Part shown: positions 36,010 through 44,674 of the stretch, piece after piece
Numbering within the stretch: the stretch's first letter is position 1
How the letters are laid out: every line of letters begins with the position of its first letter
NCBI GenBank assembly: GCA_024233545.1
Contig: JACKPL010000002.1
Location: 306,753 to 370,752, forward strand
Source: a bacterium
GTDB lineage: Bacteria; Auribacterota; Auribacteria; Auribacterales; Auribacteraceae
Reading direction: 5' to 3'
Length of the DNA: 64,000 bases
Notes under the pieces: generated by a model
The model's input: only the letters and a program-made list of their open reading frames with translations
What the model was told of the DNA's origin: nothing
Database searches by the model: none
Position numbers and translations under genes: made by a program

Positions 36010-37809
36010 ATGCCGATATCAGATTCCTTAGAAATAGATGATGTAGTACAACAGATTATTGCTCTCGAACGCGACCGGCTTGATACGCTGATAGCGCGAA
36101 AAACTGAGGTTAATCTCCAAAATACCTCTTATACAACGGTTGACAGCAGTATTGAATCACTACAAAAAACATTGGATACTCTCAAGCTTGCCGGCACCTT
36201 CACGAGCAGTCTCGCGACAAGCGGCGATTCAAGCGTCATTTCAGCGTCTGCAGGAACAAACGCTGTTCAAACAGTTTATCAGATGGAAGTGGTGCGGCTA
36301 GCGCAAGCGGCTAAAATTACATCTGCCTCGGCTTTAGGATTGTCTCAAGGGACATATGCGGTTTTACAGAGCAGTGAAGAAATTAACCTTGACGGCGGAT
36401 CAGCCGTTGTCGATCCGAATGTGAAATTTTCTTCGGGTTCAGCCGCAATCGGGTTTGATGCGGATAAAACGGTTGTTTCCGGGACATTCAAAATCAATGA
36501 TACTGAAATAGCGGTCACAGGCAGTGATACCATTTATACTATTTTATCTAAAATAAACGCTTCGGCGGCGGGAGTTACTGCAACGTTTGACGCTGAGAAT
36601 GATAAGGTTCTTTTAACTTCGGACGCAACAGGAACCGATCAAACAATTACGTTGTCTGACGATACGTCCGGATTATTAGATGCCCTGAAACTGACTGAAA
36701 CAAATGGAAACCCTCCACAGGATTTTACCGATGGAACTACTCCGGGGCTTAACAGTAATTTAGTTGATACCGACTTGGTTAGCGGTTCGGCAAAAGTGGT
36801 GGACGGATATTTTACTATCAATAATATTACCATAGAAATTGATGTTGATAATGATACTCTTGCAGAAGTCTTAAGCAGGATAAACACATCTCAGGCGGGG
36901 GTCAGCGCATTTTATGACGACGTTACCGATCGCGTGACTATAAGTTCAAAAAAGACGGGTGAAGAAATTACTTTTGAAAACGATACGAGCAATTTTTTGA
37001 AAAACATTAACGTGCTCGATCAATCAGGCGATACCAATTCCGCTACAGGAAAATCAACATATGCCGGTACAACTGCCGAAGTGGTGGTAAACGGCGAAAC
37101 CCTTACCCGCGATGGAAATACTTTTTCTTTAGGCGGGACGACGTTTACACTCAAAACGGTTGGTTCTGCTAATGTAGCGGTTGAACAGGATACCGCTAAA
37201 GCGCGCAATGCAGTTAAGGGATTTGTAGATCAATTTAATAATACTATGTCTGTTATTGATACCCAACTCAAAGGGAGCCTCAAAGGGAATCGCATGCTTC
37301 AAAATCTTAAGAGAAGCATACAGCGCCGTATTTACACGCAAATCGAAAATACCGGCGGGCTTTCTCGGCTGGGCGAAATAGGCGTTAAGTTTATCGATAC
37401 CGGATTAGGCATTGGGTCTTTGCAGTTTGTCCAGTCCGATTTTAATGCGGCTATGGCGGCAAATAACTTAGACGTATACAAATTATTTGCCGACGATCTT
37501 GACAATGATGGAACGAGCGATGATGGCGGGTTTGCTCTCTTGGCTGAAGAGTATCTCGAAAATTTTACCAAGAGTACTTCAGGGATTTTTGCTAACCGAA
37601 TAAACAGTTCAAATAGTATCTTGACACGCATCGATAAGCGTATAGAAAGAGAAGAAGAACGCCTTGCACGCAGAGAAGAAGAATTGCGAAAAGAATTTGA
37701 AGCGTTAAATGAAGCAGTGGCATCTCTGGATTCCCAATCGCAATCGATACAGGCATTTGCATCTTCATTGAGTGCTATTGTGCAAAGTAACCTTAGTGCA
37801 GGGCGATAA
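36010..37809 (+). CDS. fliD: Flagellar filament cap protein FliD (HAP2)
   Basis: 599 residues. FliD caps the filament and directs flagellin folding. The N-terminus DVVQQIIALERDRLDTLIARK and the C-terminal coiled coil RIDKRIEREEERLARREEEL followed by ASLDSQSQSIQAF are diagnostic. Two tandem Flagellin_IN-type repeats lie near 36480-36690 (GTFKINDTEIAV ... ILSKINASAAGVTATFD) and 36800-37010 (GYFTINNITIEI ... VLSRINTSQAGVSAFYD), so the exposed domain has been duplicated. No clear Shine-Dalgarno is visible. Under a sigma-28-type promoter. Confidence 0.94.
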   Translation: MPISDSLEIDDVVQQIIALERDRLDTLIARKTEVNLQNTSYTTVDSSIESLQKTLDTLKLAGTFTSSLATSGDSSVISASAGTNAVQTVYQMEVVRLAQAAKITSASALGLSQGTYAVLQSSEEINLDGGSAVVDPNVKFSSGSAAIGFDADKTVVSGTFKINDTEIAVTGSDTIYTILSKINASAAGVTATFDAENDKVLLTSDATGTDQTITLSDDTSGLLDALKLTETNGNPPQDFTDGTTPGLNSNLVDTDLVSGSAKVVDGYFTINNITIEIDVDNDTLAEVLSRINTSQAGVSAFYDDVTDRVTISSKKTGEEITFENDTSNFLKNINVLDQSGDTNSATGKSTYAGTTAEVVVNGETLTRDGNTFSLGGTTFTLKTVGSANVAVEQDTAKARNAVKGFVDQFNNTMSVIDTQLKGSLKGNRMLQNLKRSIQRRIYTQIENTGGLSRLGEIGVKFIDTGLGIGSLQFVQSDFNAAMAANNLDVYKLFADDLDNDGTSDDGGFALLAEEYLENFTKSTSGIFANRINSSNSILTRIDKRIEREEERLARREEELRKEFEALNEAVASLDSQSQSIQAFASSLSAIVQSNLSAGR

Positions 37810-37830
37810 AAAAGTTAATATTTTTTATCG
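37804..37830 (+). terminator. AT-rich 10-bp hairpin at the end of fliD
   Basis: CGATAAAAAA (37804-37813) pairs perfectly with TTTTTTATCG (37821-37830), 7-base loop. It includes the fliD stop codon. The T6 arm could serve as the U tract of a terminator, but the stem is weak, and it overlaps the fliS promoter. Confidence 0.4.
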
Positions 37831-37841
37831 GGTGCCGATGA
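37815..37841 (+). promoter_or_regulatory. Sigma-28-type promoter for fliS
   Basis: TTAA at 37815-37818, 15-base spacer and GCCGATGA at 37834-37841. The -10 matches GCCGATAA at 7 of 8 bases; the -35 has one mismatch from TAAA. Placed 44 bases ahead of the fliS start. Confidence 0.6.
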
Positions 37842-37884
37842 GTATTCTAAGAATAACTATGACTTATTTTCGGAGGAAAAACAA

Positions 37885-38361
37885 ATGCCATTTGATCCTG
37901 CTGAAGCATCAAAGCACTACATACGGTCAAAGATAGAAAGTTCATCACCTATCGGATTAGTAGTGATTTTATATGACGGCGGCATAAAATTTCTCAGTAA
38001 AGCAATCGATGAATATCACCATAAACGGTTTATGGGCTTTTCAGATAATATTGTTAAGGCTCAGAATATTATTAGAGAACTCCGCGATTCATTGGATATG
38101 GACGTTCAAGAAATTGCGCCTCAGTTGCGGTCATTATATTCATATATGTTGAAAAGATTGATTGATGCAACTGTATCTAAAAAGACTGAACCGGTGCAGG
38201 AAGTCCTCCGCATGTTTGAGTCATTGAGAGAAACATGGGAAAAAGTGAAAAAGATGGCTGAGTCCGGACAGGTTGAACAACCTCAATCACGTTTGCATAC
38301 CATTACGCAAGTTGCCCCGAAATCGAATTATCCTAAAGCGAATATTAGTATTAAGGGATAA
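37885..38361 (+). CDS. fliS: Flagellin export chaperone FliS
   Basis: 158 residues. FliS binds the disordered C-terminus of flagellin and prevents premature polymerisation. The N-terminal HYIRSKIESSSPIGLVVILYDGGIKFLSKA, cores ASKHY and LVVILYDGGIKFL, and the following helical SLDMDVQEIAPQLRSLYSYMLKRLIDA (core LRSLYSYMLKRL) are typical. GGAGG precedes the ATG by 9 bases. A short Gln/Pro-rich tail of about 30 residues extends beyond the usual end. Confidence 0.95.
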   Translation: MPFDPAEASKHYIRSKIESSSPIGLVVILYDGGIKFLSKAIDEYHHKRFMGFSDNIVKAQNIIRELRDSLDMDVQEIAPQLRSLYSYMLKRLIDATVSKKTEPVQEVLRMFESLRETWEKVKKMAESGQVEQPQSRLHTITQVAPKSNYPKANISIKG

Positions 38362-38494
38362 CTTTTTTACTTGCTGTTTTATGTAGGAAACTTTTCTTCT
38401 GATAATATACATTTGATTTTTTCTTCTTATTTCATTTAAATTTGAATGACATTTTTTGTTTATCTCACCACTATAAGAAATAAGGAAAATGTAT

Positions 38495-38908
38495 ATGCAA
38501 TCCCACACTGTGTACATAACGTTCAATACGGCAAAACGGCGGGAATATATCAACATTACGTCTAAAATTGAACAGGAACTGAAAAAAAGCGGCATTAAAG
38601 AAGGGTTAGCATTTGTATCGGCAATGCATATTACTGCAGGGGTGTATATCAATGATGCTGAAAATGGATTTATTGCCGATCTCGATGAGATGCTTGAGCA
38701 TTTAGCGCCTTTCGGAAAACAGTATCGACATCATCTTACTGGCGAAGACAACGGTGATGCCCATTTAAAAAGTATTCTGGTACATAATCAAGTGCTTTTA
38801 CCGGTGACAAACGGAAAACTTGATCTCGGGCCGTGGCAACAGGTGTATTATGCCGAATTTGATGGATGCCGCCCAAAACGGTTGGTAATTAAAATTATTG
38901 GCGAATAA
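38495..38908 (+). CDS. YjbQ family protein (UPF0047)
   Basis: 137 residues. [34 protein letters not shown] (core DNGDAHL) and [24 protein letters not shown] (core [14 protein letters not shown]) are the full set of YjbQ motifs, including the conserved His and Asp/Asn cluster. E. coli YjbQ has weak thiamine-phosphate synthase activity and its natural role is unclear. AGGA at 38483-38486 is ideally spaced for this ATG rather than the one at 38489. Monocistronic by appearance, after fliS. Confidence 0.92.
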   Translation: MQSHTVYITFNTAKRREYINITSKIEQELKKSGIKEGLAFVSAMHITAGVYINDAENGFIADLDEMLEHLAPFGKQYRHHLTGEDNGDAHLKSILVHNQVLLPVTNGKLDLGPWQQVYYAEFDGCRPKRLVIKIIGE

Positions 38909-39058
38909 GAAACAGAAGCGGCTTTTTTATGAGAAATAATTCGATTTGCTTCTCAAATACTGCATGATTTTGTCGATAATAATAATGCGGATTACACAAA
39001 AATAATGAATAACAGTCATTTTCTATACAAAATACTATTCTATGGAGGAAAGTACCCA

Positions 39059-39907
39059 ATGGAAAAATTAATTAAATACGGTGTATTCCTTGGTTTTGCG
39101 CTTGCTGTACTCAGTGTGGCTACATCGCTGATGCTTGCGGTAAAAGAAATGAAAAATCAAAAAGTTTCTGCCGGTAATGAAGAACAGCTCAATAAAATGG
39201 CTAATATGCAGAAAACATTGCGTGATAAAATAAAAGAACATGATGCGATCGTTGCCGAGAAAACCGAATTGCAAAATACGGTGAATGCAGTAACGAAAGA
39301 TTTGAAGACTGCTCAGAAAGAACTTGATGAACTGAATACTGTTCTGCTTCAAAAACAAGAAGAACTGGAAAAAATCCGATTGGAAAATCAAACGGCAGTT
39401 GATTCCGAATCCGGTGAAGAAACGCAAGGCCTTTATGCAAAACTGGAATCAGCACAGAAAAAAACTTCTGAAATAGAAGAGAAATTCAAAAATATTGATG
39501 ACGCAAAAAAACAATTGCAAGTTCGGTTAGATGAACTGGAAAATTCTCTTCAGGCAAAAGAAACGGAACTTCTTCAGGCAAAACAGCGCGAATCAGACCT
39601 CTTGACAAGCGTTAATGAGCTTAAAACCAAAGTTTCAGAATTAAGTGATTACCGCAACCAGAATTTCAATTCCGGAAGGAAGAGTGAAGCTCCCATAGAA
39701 GTAGTTAACCGCGAAATGAAATTTATCGTATTCGGCATTGGGCAAAATGACGGTTTAACCGAAGGGGAAATACTCAAAGTCTATCGCAGTAATAAATATC
39801 TTGGTACCGTACAGGTAGACGAAGTATTTCAGAATATGGCCGCCGCAACAGTCAATGACGAAGTACTCAGCAGAAATATTTCTGAAGGCGACGTTGTTAA
39901 GCGATAA
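39059..39907 (+). CDS. Membrane-anchored coiled-coil protein
   Basis: 282 residues. A single N-terminal membrane segment (YGVFLGFALAVLSVATSLMLAV) is followed by a long coiled coil rich in Lys, Glu and Gln (about residues 30-205). The C-terminal ~75 residues form a small beta-rich domain (FIVFGIGQNDGLTEGEILKVYR ... YLGTVQVDEVF ... ISEGDVVKR) of the kind found at the ends of FlgT-like and other envelope proteins. Topology suggests an anchor with most of the chain in the periplasm. The ATG has GGAGG 11 bases upstream; an earlier in-frame ATG at 39005 has none. Function unknown. Confidence 0.72.
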   Translation: MEKLIKYGVFLGFALAVLSVATSLMLAVKEMKNQKVSAGNEEQLNKMANMQKTLRDKIKEHDAIVAEKTELQNTVNAVTKDLKTAQKELDELNTVLLQKQEELEKIRLENQTAVDSESGEETQGLYAKLESAQKKTSEIEEKFKNIDDAKKQLQVRLDELENSLQAKETELLQAKQRESDLLTSVNELKTKVSELSDYRNQNFNSGRKSEAPIEVVNREMKFIVFGIGQNDGLTEGEILKVYRSNKYLGTVQVDEVFQNMAAATVNDEVLSRNISEGDVVKR

Positions 39908-39979
39908 AAAACTGGTGTTTTTGGTATTAGTTGCGATATACTTCCTATAATTAATCTATCCATTATAGGAGTACCTGCC

Positions 39980-40138
39980 ATGAAAACTATTTTCTCTTTC
40001 ATAGTGATCTCGTTGTTTCTTACTCTTCTTTTAGGATGCGCAAGTGTGCCTCCAGATGAAACGAATGCATCCATTCCGTGGAATCAGCCTCAAAGCTGGG
40101 AAAACAATGGTTTTGCCGGCCCTTCAATCGGCTTCTAA
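39980..40138 (+). CDS. Small lipoprotein (52 residues)
   Basis: Translation starts MKTIFSFIVISLFLTLLLGC, a lipoprotein signal peptide whose lipobox is LLGC, leaving a mature peptide of about 33 residues (CASVPPDETNASIPWNQPQSW and a short Gly-rich end). AGGAG lies 8 bases upstream. Its mature part has the IPWNQPQSWE...GFAGP pattern of tiny Trp/Pro-rich lipoproteins seen, as I recall them, in Verrucomicrobia-like genomes. It sits 30 bases before the GHL10-type gene, on the same strand. Function unknown. Confidence 0.8.
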   Translation: MKTIFSFIVISLFLTLLLGCASVPPDETNASIPWNQPQSWENNGFAGPSIGF

Positions 40139-40168
40139 CTTTTAATCGAGAGGGGAAATGATTAAACC

Positions 40169-41326
40169 ATGAAATATCTTTTCGGCGTTTTTTATTCATT
40201 GTTGTGTATTTTTTATGCAGTTCTGCTTCATGCCGCACCGTCGATGGGGTTATGGGTTGAATGCCAAGGAAGCGAAGCTACTCTCGATTCAAAAAAAGCA
40301 ATCGATGAAATGCTTGAAGATGCGGTTCAAATGCATATCGATACTCTTTTTATTCAACTTCATCGGGGGAACAGGGCATGGTTTGATTCATCTCTCGCAG
40401 ATTCAACGCCATATAAGGCTTTTTTCGAGAAAGAAAAAACCGATCTGGTAACCTATATTTTGAATAATGCAAAACAACGGGGAATGCAAGTACATTTATG
40501 GGTGAATACGTTCAGGCTGTTAAAAAATAAAGACGCAAAGATTATTCAGGAATTCGGCACGAAAATTATTACTCGTGATGGGAAAAAACGGTTAATGCTC
40601 GATTATCCGAATGAAGATTTGCCGGACGGTGGCTATTGGTTGGATGCAGGCGATATTCAAGTGCAAGAGTATTTGCGGAATCTGTTTCTTGAAGCATTGG
40701 AAAAATACCCGCAATGCGATGGGTTGCACCTAGATTTTGTAAGGTATCCGTATCGCGTGCCGTTTTACCCCGGTTCTCAATGGGCGGCGGGCCATGGGTT
40801 CGGATATGGTGTCGATAGCGTAAACCGTTTTAAGAAAAAAACCGGGCTTGACCCCTTTACCATGGAATTAACTCGAGAAAATGCAGAATTATGGGACAAT
40901 TGGCGCAGGGATCAAGTAACTCAATTTGTCCGTTCAATCAATACTCTTTGTAAAGAACGAGGCAAAATGCTTTCAGTTGCAGGCATATGTTGGGCAGACA
41001 GAGCATATTTAAGCGCATTTCAAGATTGGCGCGGATGGTTGGAAGAAGGTATTGTCGATTTTGTAGCAACCATGAATTACGGCACTGACCAAAAATTTGC
41101 GCGGTACCTTTCCCGTGAGGCAATTGTATCTCGTGGGGAAAAGCGTGTGTTTGTCGGTTTGGGCGCGTACCTCCTTAAAGAAAAACCTGATGTTTTGGCG
41201 GGGCAGATAGATGACGCAGTACGCCTCGGAGCTGATGGGTTGATTATCTTTTCTTATGATGCCGTTAAAAAGTCCCCTGCACTTAAAAATGTTATCAAAG
41301 ACCGGTTTAATCGGTATAAACAATAA
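40169..41326 (+). CDS. GHL10-type glycoside hydrolase-like protein
   Basis: 385 residues. A signal peptide ends near LLHAAPS. The TIM-barrel-like body shows MGLWVECQG, DTLFIQLHRGNRAWFDS (core FIQLHRGNRAW), GMQVHLWVNTFR, GLHLDFVRYPYR and DFVATMNYGTD, the pattern of the GHL10 (DUF187) family. Such proteins are predicted to cleave glycans, perhaps peptidoglycan-linked or envelope polysaccharide, but few have been tested. AGAGGGG lies before the ATG. The DUF4416 gene starts one base after its stop. Confidence 0.87.
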   Translation: MKYLFGVFYSLLCIFYAVLLHAAPSMGLWVECQGSEATLDSKKAIDEMLEDAVQMHIDTLFIQLHRGNRAWFDSSLADSTPYKAFFEKEKTDLVTYILNNAKQRGMQVHLWVNTFRLLKNKDAKIIQEFGTKIITRDGKKRLMLDYPNEDLPDGGYWLDAGDIQVQEYLRNLFLEALEKYPQCDGLHLDFVRYPYRVPFYPGSQWAAGHGFGYGVDSVNRFKKKTGLDPFTMELTRENAELWDNWRRDQVTQFVRSINTLCKERGKMLSVAGICWADRAYLSAFQDWRGWLEEGIVDFVATMNYGTDQKFARYLSREAIVSRGEKRVFVGLGAYLLKEKPDVLAGQIDDAVRLGADGLIIFSYDAVKKSPALKNVIKDRFNRYKQ

Positions 41327-41327
41327 A

Positions 41328-41864
41328 ATGGGTATTGAATACGAACATTATCCTGTCTTATTAACGTTCTCTGTACTTGCTGTCGATACCGATAGTATCG
41401 AGCAAGTTAAGGGGAAGTTGGAAGATGTATGGGATACGGTTATCGTTTCCAGCTCCGTAGTTCCTTTTTTGTACACATCTTATTACTGCGATGAGATGGG
41501 AAGAGATATTCTGCGCGTGTATTTCGGCACTGATTTATTGGTTGATGCAGGCACCATTGCCGCAATTAAACTCCGTACGAATGCCATAGAGAATGAGTAT
41601 CTCAGAGATTGTAAACGAACGGTTAATATTGATCCGGGATATCTTACTTTGGCAAAGTTTGTTCTCGCCACAACAAAAGATGCCACTCACCGAGTTTATA
41701 TTGGAAATAAAATATATGCGGAATCCACATTGTATTTTCAAAACGGTACTTTTATGCCGTGGCAGTGGACATATCCTGATTACCGCTCTGAGCACGCAAT
41801 CGGTTTTTTTACTATTCTGCGATCAGGTTATTATGCACGCATAAAGCGCCTCAAATATATTTAG
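41328..41864 (+). CDS. DUF4416 family protein
   Basis: 178 residues. FLYTSYYCDEMGRDILRVYFGTD (core TSYYCDEMGRDILR), AIKLRTNAIENE, RTVNIDPGYLTLAKFVLATTKD (core NIDPGYL) and HRVYIGNKIYAESTLYF, plus WTYPDY, are the family's conserved strings. The function of DUF4416 is unknown. It is coupled to the upstream GHL10-type gene, and an in-frame earlier ATG inside that gene (41256) is not needed. It is followed by a new promoter. Confidence 0.88.
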   Translation: MGIEYEHYPVLLTFSVLAVDTDSIEQVKGKLEDVWDTVIVSSSVVPFLYTSYYCDEMGRDILRVYFGTDLLVDAGTIAAIKLRTNAIENEYLRDCKRTVNIDPGYLTLAKFVLATTKDATHRVYIGNKIYAESTLYFQNGTFMPWQWTYPDYRSEHAIGFFTILRSGYYARIKRLKYI

Positions 41865-41922
41865 CCTTCAAGCTTATGTAAAAAATGCTTTTTTTAAAAG
41901 GAAACCATATCGATAAATCAGT

Positions 41923-41952
41923 TTGACATTTGAGCACAAAATGTAATATAGT
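41923..41952 (+). promoter_or_regulatory. Sigma-70-type promoter for cutA
   Basis: TTGACA at 41923-41928, 18-base spacer and TATAGT at 41947-41952. Start of transcription would be near 41959, which rules out earlier cutA start codons. Confidence 0.75.
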
Positions 41953-42007
41953 GATAACTCTTGATTTCCCGTTGAAAGTTGTCTTTCAGGAAAAGGCGGC
42001 ATGGACA

Positions 42008-42322
42008 TTGTATAGTATTTTTTATATTACTGCGCCAAATAATGAAATAGGCAGAAAAATCGCACAGCTTCTTGTTGAAGAAAAACTTGCGGCGTGTGTA
42101 AGTATTGTTCCAGAAATATTTTCCTGTTACCGTTGGAATGGCAAGATTGAAACGAGTATGGAATGTTTATTGATGGGAAAAACAACCGAATCCCTAGCGC
42201 AGGCAATAAAGAATCGGGTGAGCGAAATCCATCCATATGATGTTCCCGAAATACTTTTTGTGAACATTGCCAATGGATTGGAGTCATATTTACAGTGGGT
42301 TGGCGAATCAGTAAGCAGTTAA
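42008..42322 (+). CDS. cutA: CutA-like protein (divalent-cation tolerance family)
   Basis: 104 residues from the TTG at 42008, the normal length for CutA. YITAPNNEIGRKIAQLLVEEKLAACVSIVP (core KIAQLLVEEKLAACV), YRWNGKIE and HPYDVPEIL are the conserved motifs of this trimeric protein, which binds copper and small ligands, though its role in metal tolerance is disputed. Longer starts (41930) fall inside the promoter. GGCGG lies 8 bases before the TTG; the ATG at 42001 is out of frame. Confidence 0.9.
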   Translation: MYSIFYITAPNNEIGRKIAQLLVEEKLAACVSIVPEIFSCYRWNGKIETSMECLLMGKTTESLAQAIKNRVSEIHPYDVPEILFVNIANGLESYLQWVGESVSS

Positions 42323-42370
42323 ATTGAAATATAAAAGTTAAAAATACAAATAATTGAGGAGGTTTATACC

Positions 42371-42526
42371 ATGTCATTGCATCCCAGCTATCGGTCGGGC
42401 GGAACGATTAAATTAAAAAGAAATGTGCTTAAACGCTATGAGCGGATCGATCTTTTGCTCAAAAATAAAAAATGGAAAAAAGGCGATTCTGTTTTAGGCC
42501 TCCCTAAAACCAAGTCGGTTGAATAG
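42371..42526 (+). CDS. PVC-type small basic protein
   Basis: 51 residues, very basic: MSLHPSYRSGG at the start, then KRNVLKRYERIDLLL, KWKKGDSVLGLPKTK at the end. This follows the conserved pattern of the 'small basic protein' family (TIGR04137-like) known from Verrucomicrobia, Chlamydiae and Planctomycetes-type bacteria; the molecular role is not known to me. GAGGAGG lies 10 bases upstream. It sits between cutA and the rluB-like gene. Useful as a lineage marker. Confidence 0.85.
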   Translation: MSLHPSYRSGGTIKLKRNVLKRYERIDLLLKNKKWKKGDSVLGLPKTKSVE

Positions 42527-42537
42527 ATTATTATGGT

Positions 42538-43287
42538 ATGAAGCAGCGTTTACATAAATTTCTTGCTCAGTGTGGCGTTGCGTCGAGACGCAGGTGCGAA
42601 CAGTTGATCATTGAAGGGAAAGTAACGGTAAATGGTGAGGTTCTAACTCGCATAGGGTCTACAATTGATCCTAAACATGATAAAGTTGTATGTTTTGGAA
42701 AGTCTGTAGAACCGGTATCGTTAGAATATTGGGCATTACATAAACCTCAGGGTGTGATTTGCAGTTGCAAAAAGAGCGGTAAATACCGGAGAATAATTGA
42801 TATTATTTCTACCGCAGAAAGCCGAATTTATCCTGTAGGCCGGCTGGATGTTGAAAGCGAAGGATTGATTTTTTTAACAAATGACGGCTCTTTTTGTAAT
42901 ATTATAACTCATCCGAGGTATAATATTTTCAAGGCATACGATGTCTGGCTGGATGCTGTTCTTTCCCGCGATGATATGCGGTTGCTTCAAGCCGGTATAC
43001 ACATTGATTCCTCATACATTGCACGCCCTGATATACTTAAGGTTGTTCCTCTTGAAGCGGGTTGTATGGTTTCTCTTCGGCTTAATGAAGGGCGTAATCG
43101 CGAAATCCGCAAACTGTTTGCGGAATTAAATAAAAAAGTTATCAGGCTTTGCCGGACATCTATTGGACCGGTTCAACTAGGCAGTTTATCTGCGGGGCAA
43201 TTCAGAAAACTTGAACAAAAAGAGATTAGCCTTTTATTCAAAATAGCTTCAAAATTACAAACTTTGGGTGATAGTAATGTCCAGTAG
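42538..43287 (+). CDS. rluB: Ribosomal large-subunit pseudouridine synthase, RluB/RsuA family
   Basis: 249 residues. An S4 RNA-binding domain (LHKFLAQCGVASRRRCEQLI, core GVASRRRCEQL, then VTVNG) is followed by the catalytic GRLDVESEGLIFLTNDG, where the Asp of GRLD is the active-site nucleophile, and the C-terminal LNEGRNREIRKLF. RsuA-family enzymes isomerise uridine in rRNA; RluB and RluE/RsuA cannot be separated with certainty from sequence alone. Its 3' end overlaps the SH3 gene start. Confidence 0.92.
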   Translation: MKQRLHKFLAQCGVASRRRCEQLIIEGKVTVNGEVLTRIGSTIDPKHDKVVCFGKSVEPVSLEYWALHKPQGVICSCKKSGKYRRIIDIISTAESRIYPVGRLDVESEGLIFLTNDGSFCNIITHPRYNIFKAYDVWLDAVLSRDDMRLLQAGIHIDSSYIARPDILKVVPLEAGCMVSLRLNEGRNREIRKLFAELNKKVIRLCRTSIGPVQLGSLSAGQFRKLEQKEISLLFKIASKLQTLGDSNVQ

Positions 43288-44674
43288 AAAACAGATGCAG
43301 ATGTTTTACTTATTTTTTATAGCAATTCTTCATTGTATTCTTCCTCAGATTGCCGCGGGGCAAGAGCGTTTTCCTTATATGGGAATTGTTACTACCGAAA
43401 AGCTAAGAGTTATGCCGCAAAAAGGTACAAATTATATGGAAATAGCCGAACTTGCCGAACACGATTTGGTTACCGTTGTTGATCGTGAGGGAGATTGGCT
43501 TCGCATTAAACCTCCTGAAGATATTGTTTGTTGGATTAGCAAGGATTTTGTGAAAAACGGCGAAATAACGGGAAATGCAGTAAATGTCCGGTCTGGACCG
43601 GGTATAGAACACCGGATTCTCGGACAAGTAAATATGGGCGATCATGTTGTATCAATAGAAGAAAAAGATACGTGGATTCATATTGCGGCGCCGGATAATC
43701 TAACGGCATATGTTAAAGCCGATTTTATTAAGTACTTCAGTACAATGGGAAATATGGATGCACAATTGCGGAAATTGAAGGAAAGCAAAGAACTGTTTGA
43801 TGCCGCAGTTATTTATGCCAAAAATGAACTTCAGAAAACAGATTTTAAAGCGATTGATTTTGACTTATTAAAAGATAAATTTTATTCCATCATTAGGAGT
43901 TATTCCGAAACTGTTCAGGCAAAAAAATCATTATACTATCTCAATTGGATTGAAGAAGAACGGAAAAAACGTGAAGAACAGCATCGTGAAGAAGAAACTC
44001 AAAGAAAACTCAAGACACTTTTTGCTATTGCTGAAGACCACGCGCGAAAAGAAATGGCTAAAGAAAACTTTAAACTCGTTGATGTCGATACAATTATTAC
44101 AAATTATTTGGCTGTTATTAAATCGTTTCCGAAGTCGAATGAGGCGGATTGGTCTGTTGACCGAATTGCTTATATCCAAGAGAAGATCACAAAAATGGCA
44201 GAAAAAGATTTGGAAAAACGCCAATTGATGTTGTATGAGGCCGAACAATATCGCGAAGCTCAGTTGCTTAAAGAGGTATCGGAAATAGATTATTTCGGAA
44301 TTATGTCCAAATACAGAGAAATTAGTGTTTTGTTTCCCGATACTCCTGAAGCAAAGCAAGCAATCGAGCGAATTCAGGATATACAAGAACGGCAAAAGTT
44401 TTCGCAAGCAAAAATGACAAAAGGCGATTCGGTGATGTCGTTCCATTCTTTTGAAGGTATTTTAGTGCTTGAATCGAAAAACACTGAGGCCGGCGATTTG
44501 TATCGAGTTGAAGAAAAACAGTTTCTTTCCCGAAAAACGTTATGTTACTTTTATACTCTCGACAAAAAGATTGAAATTTATGAGAACAAGCGTGTTTTTG
44601 TTGAAGGTATTATCAGCTCTTTTGATAAAGACAACAATCCAATCATTGACTTAACTCGGATTCAGCGGAGATGA
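43277..44674 (+). CDS. Exported SH3-domain and coiled-coil protein
   Basis: 465 residues. Signal peptide (FYLFFIAILHCILPQIAAGQ) then two bacterial SH3 domains (residues about 35-95 and 95-150, the second with GNAVNVRSGPGIEHRILGQV), which usually bind peptidoglycan or cell-wall ligands. A long helical coiled-coil region follows (about 155-385, EEERKKREEQHREEE), and a small beta domain ends the protein. It overlaps the rluB-like gene (by 11 bases) and rnfC (ATGA), so it lies within the rnf transcript and may organise or anchor the membrane complex. That role is inferred from position. Confidence 0.78.
   Translation: MSSRKQMQMFYLFFIAILHCILPQIAAGQERFPYMGIVTTEKLRVMPQKGTNYMEIAELAEHDLVTVVDREGDWLRIKPPEDIVCWISKDFVKNGEITGNAVNVRSGPGIEHRILGQVNMGDHVVSIEEKDTWIHIAAPDNLTAYVKADFIKYFSTMGNMDAQLRKLKESKELFDAAVIYAKNELQKTDFKAIDFDLLKDKFYSIIRSYSETVQAKKSLYYLNWIEEERKKREEQHREEETQRKLKTLFAIAEDHARKEMAKENFKLVDVDTIITNYLAVIKSFPKSNEADWSVDRIAYIQEKITKMAEKDLEKRQLMLYEAEQYREAQLLKEVSEIDYFGIMSKYREISVLFPDTPEAKQAIERIQDIQERQKFSQAKMTKGDSVMSFHSFEGILVLESKNTEAGDLYRVEEKQFLSRKTLCYFYTLDKKIEIYENKRVFVEGIISSFDKDNNPIIDLTRIQRR

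Noticed and set aside
41930..42007. Longer CutA start
   Set aside because: Lies within or just behind the TTGACA/TATAGT promoter and adds residues absent from the family.
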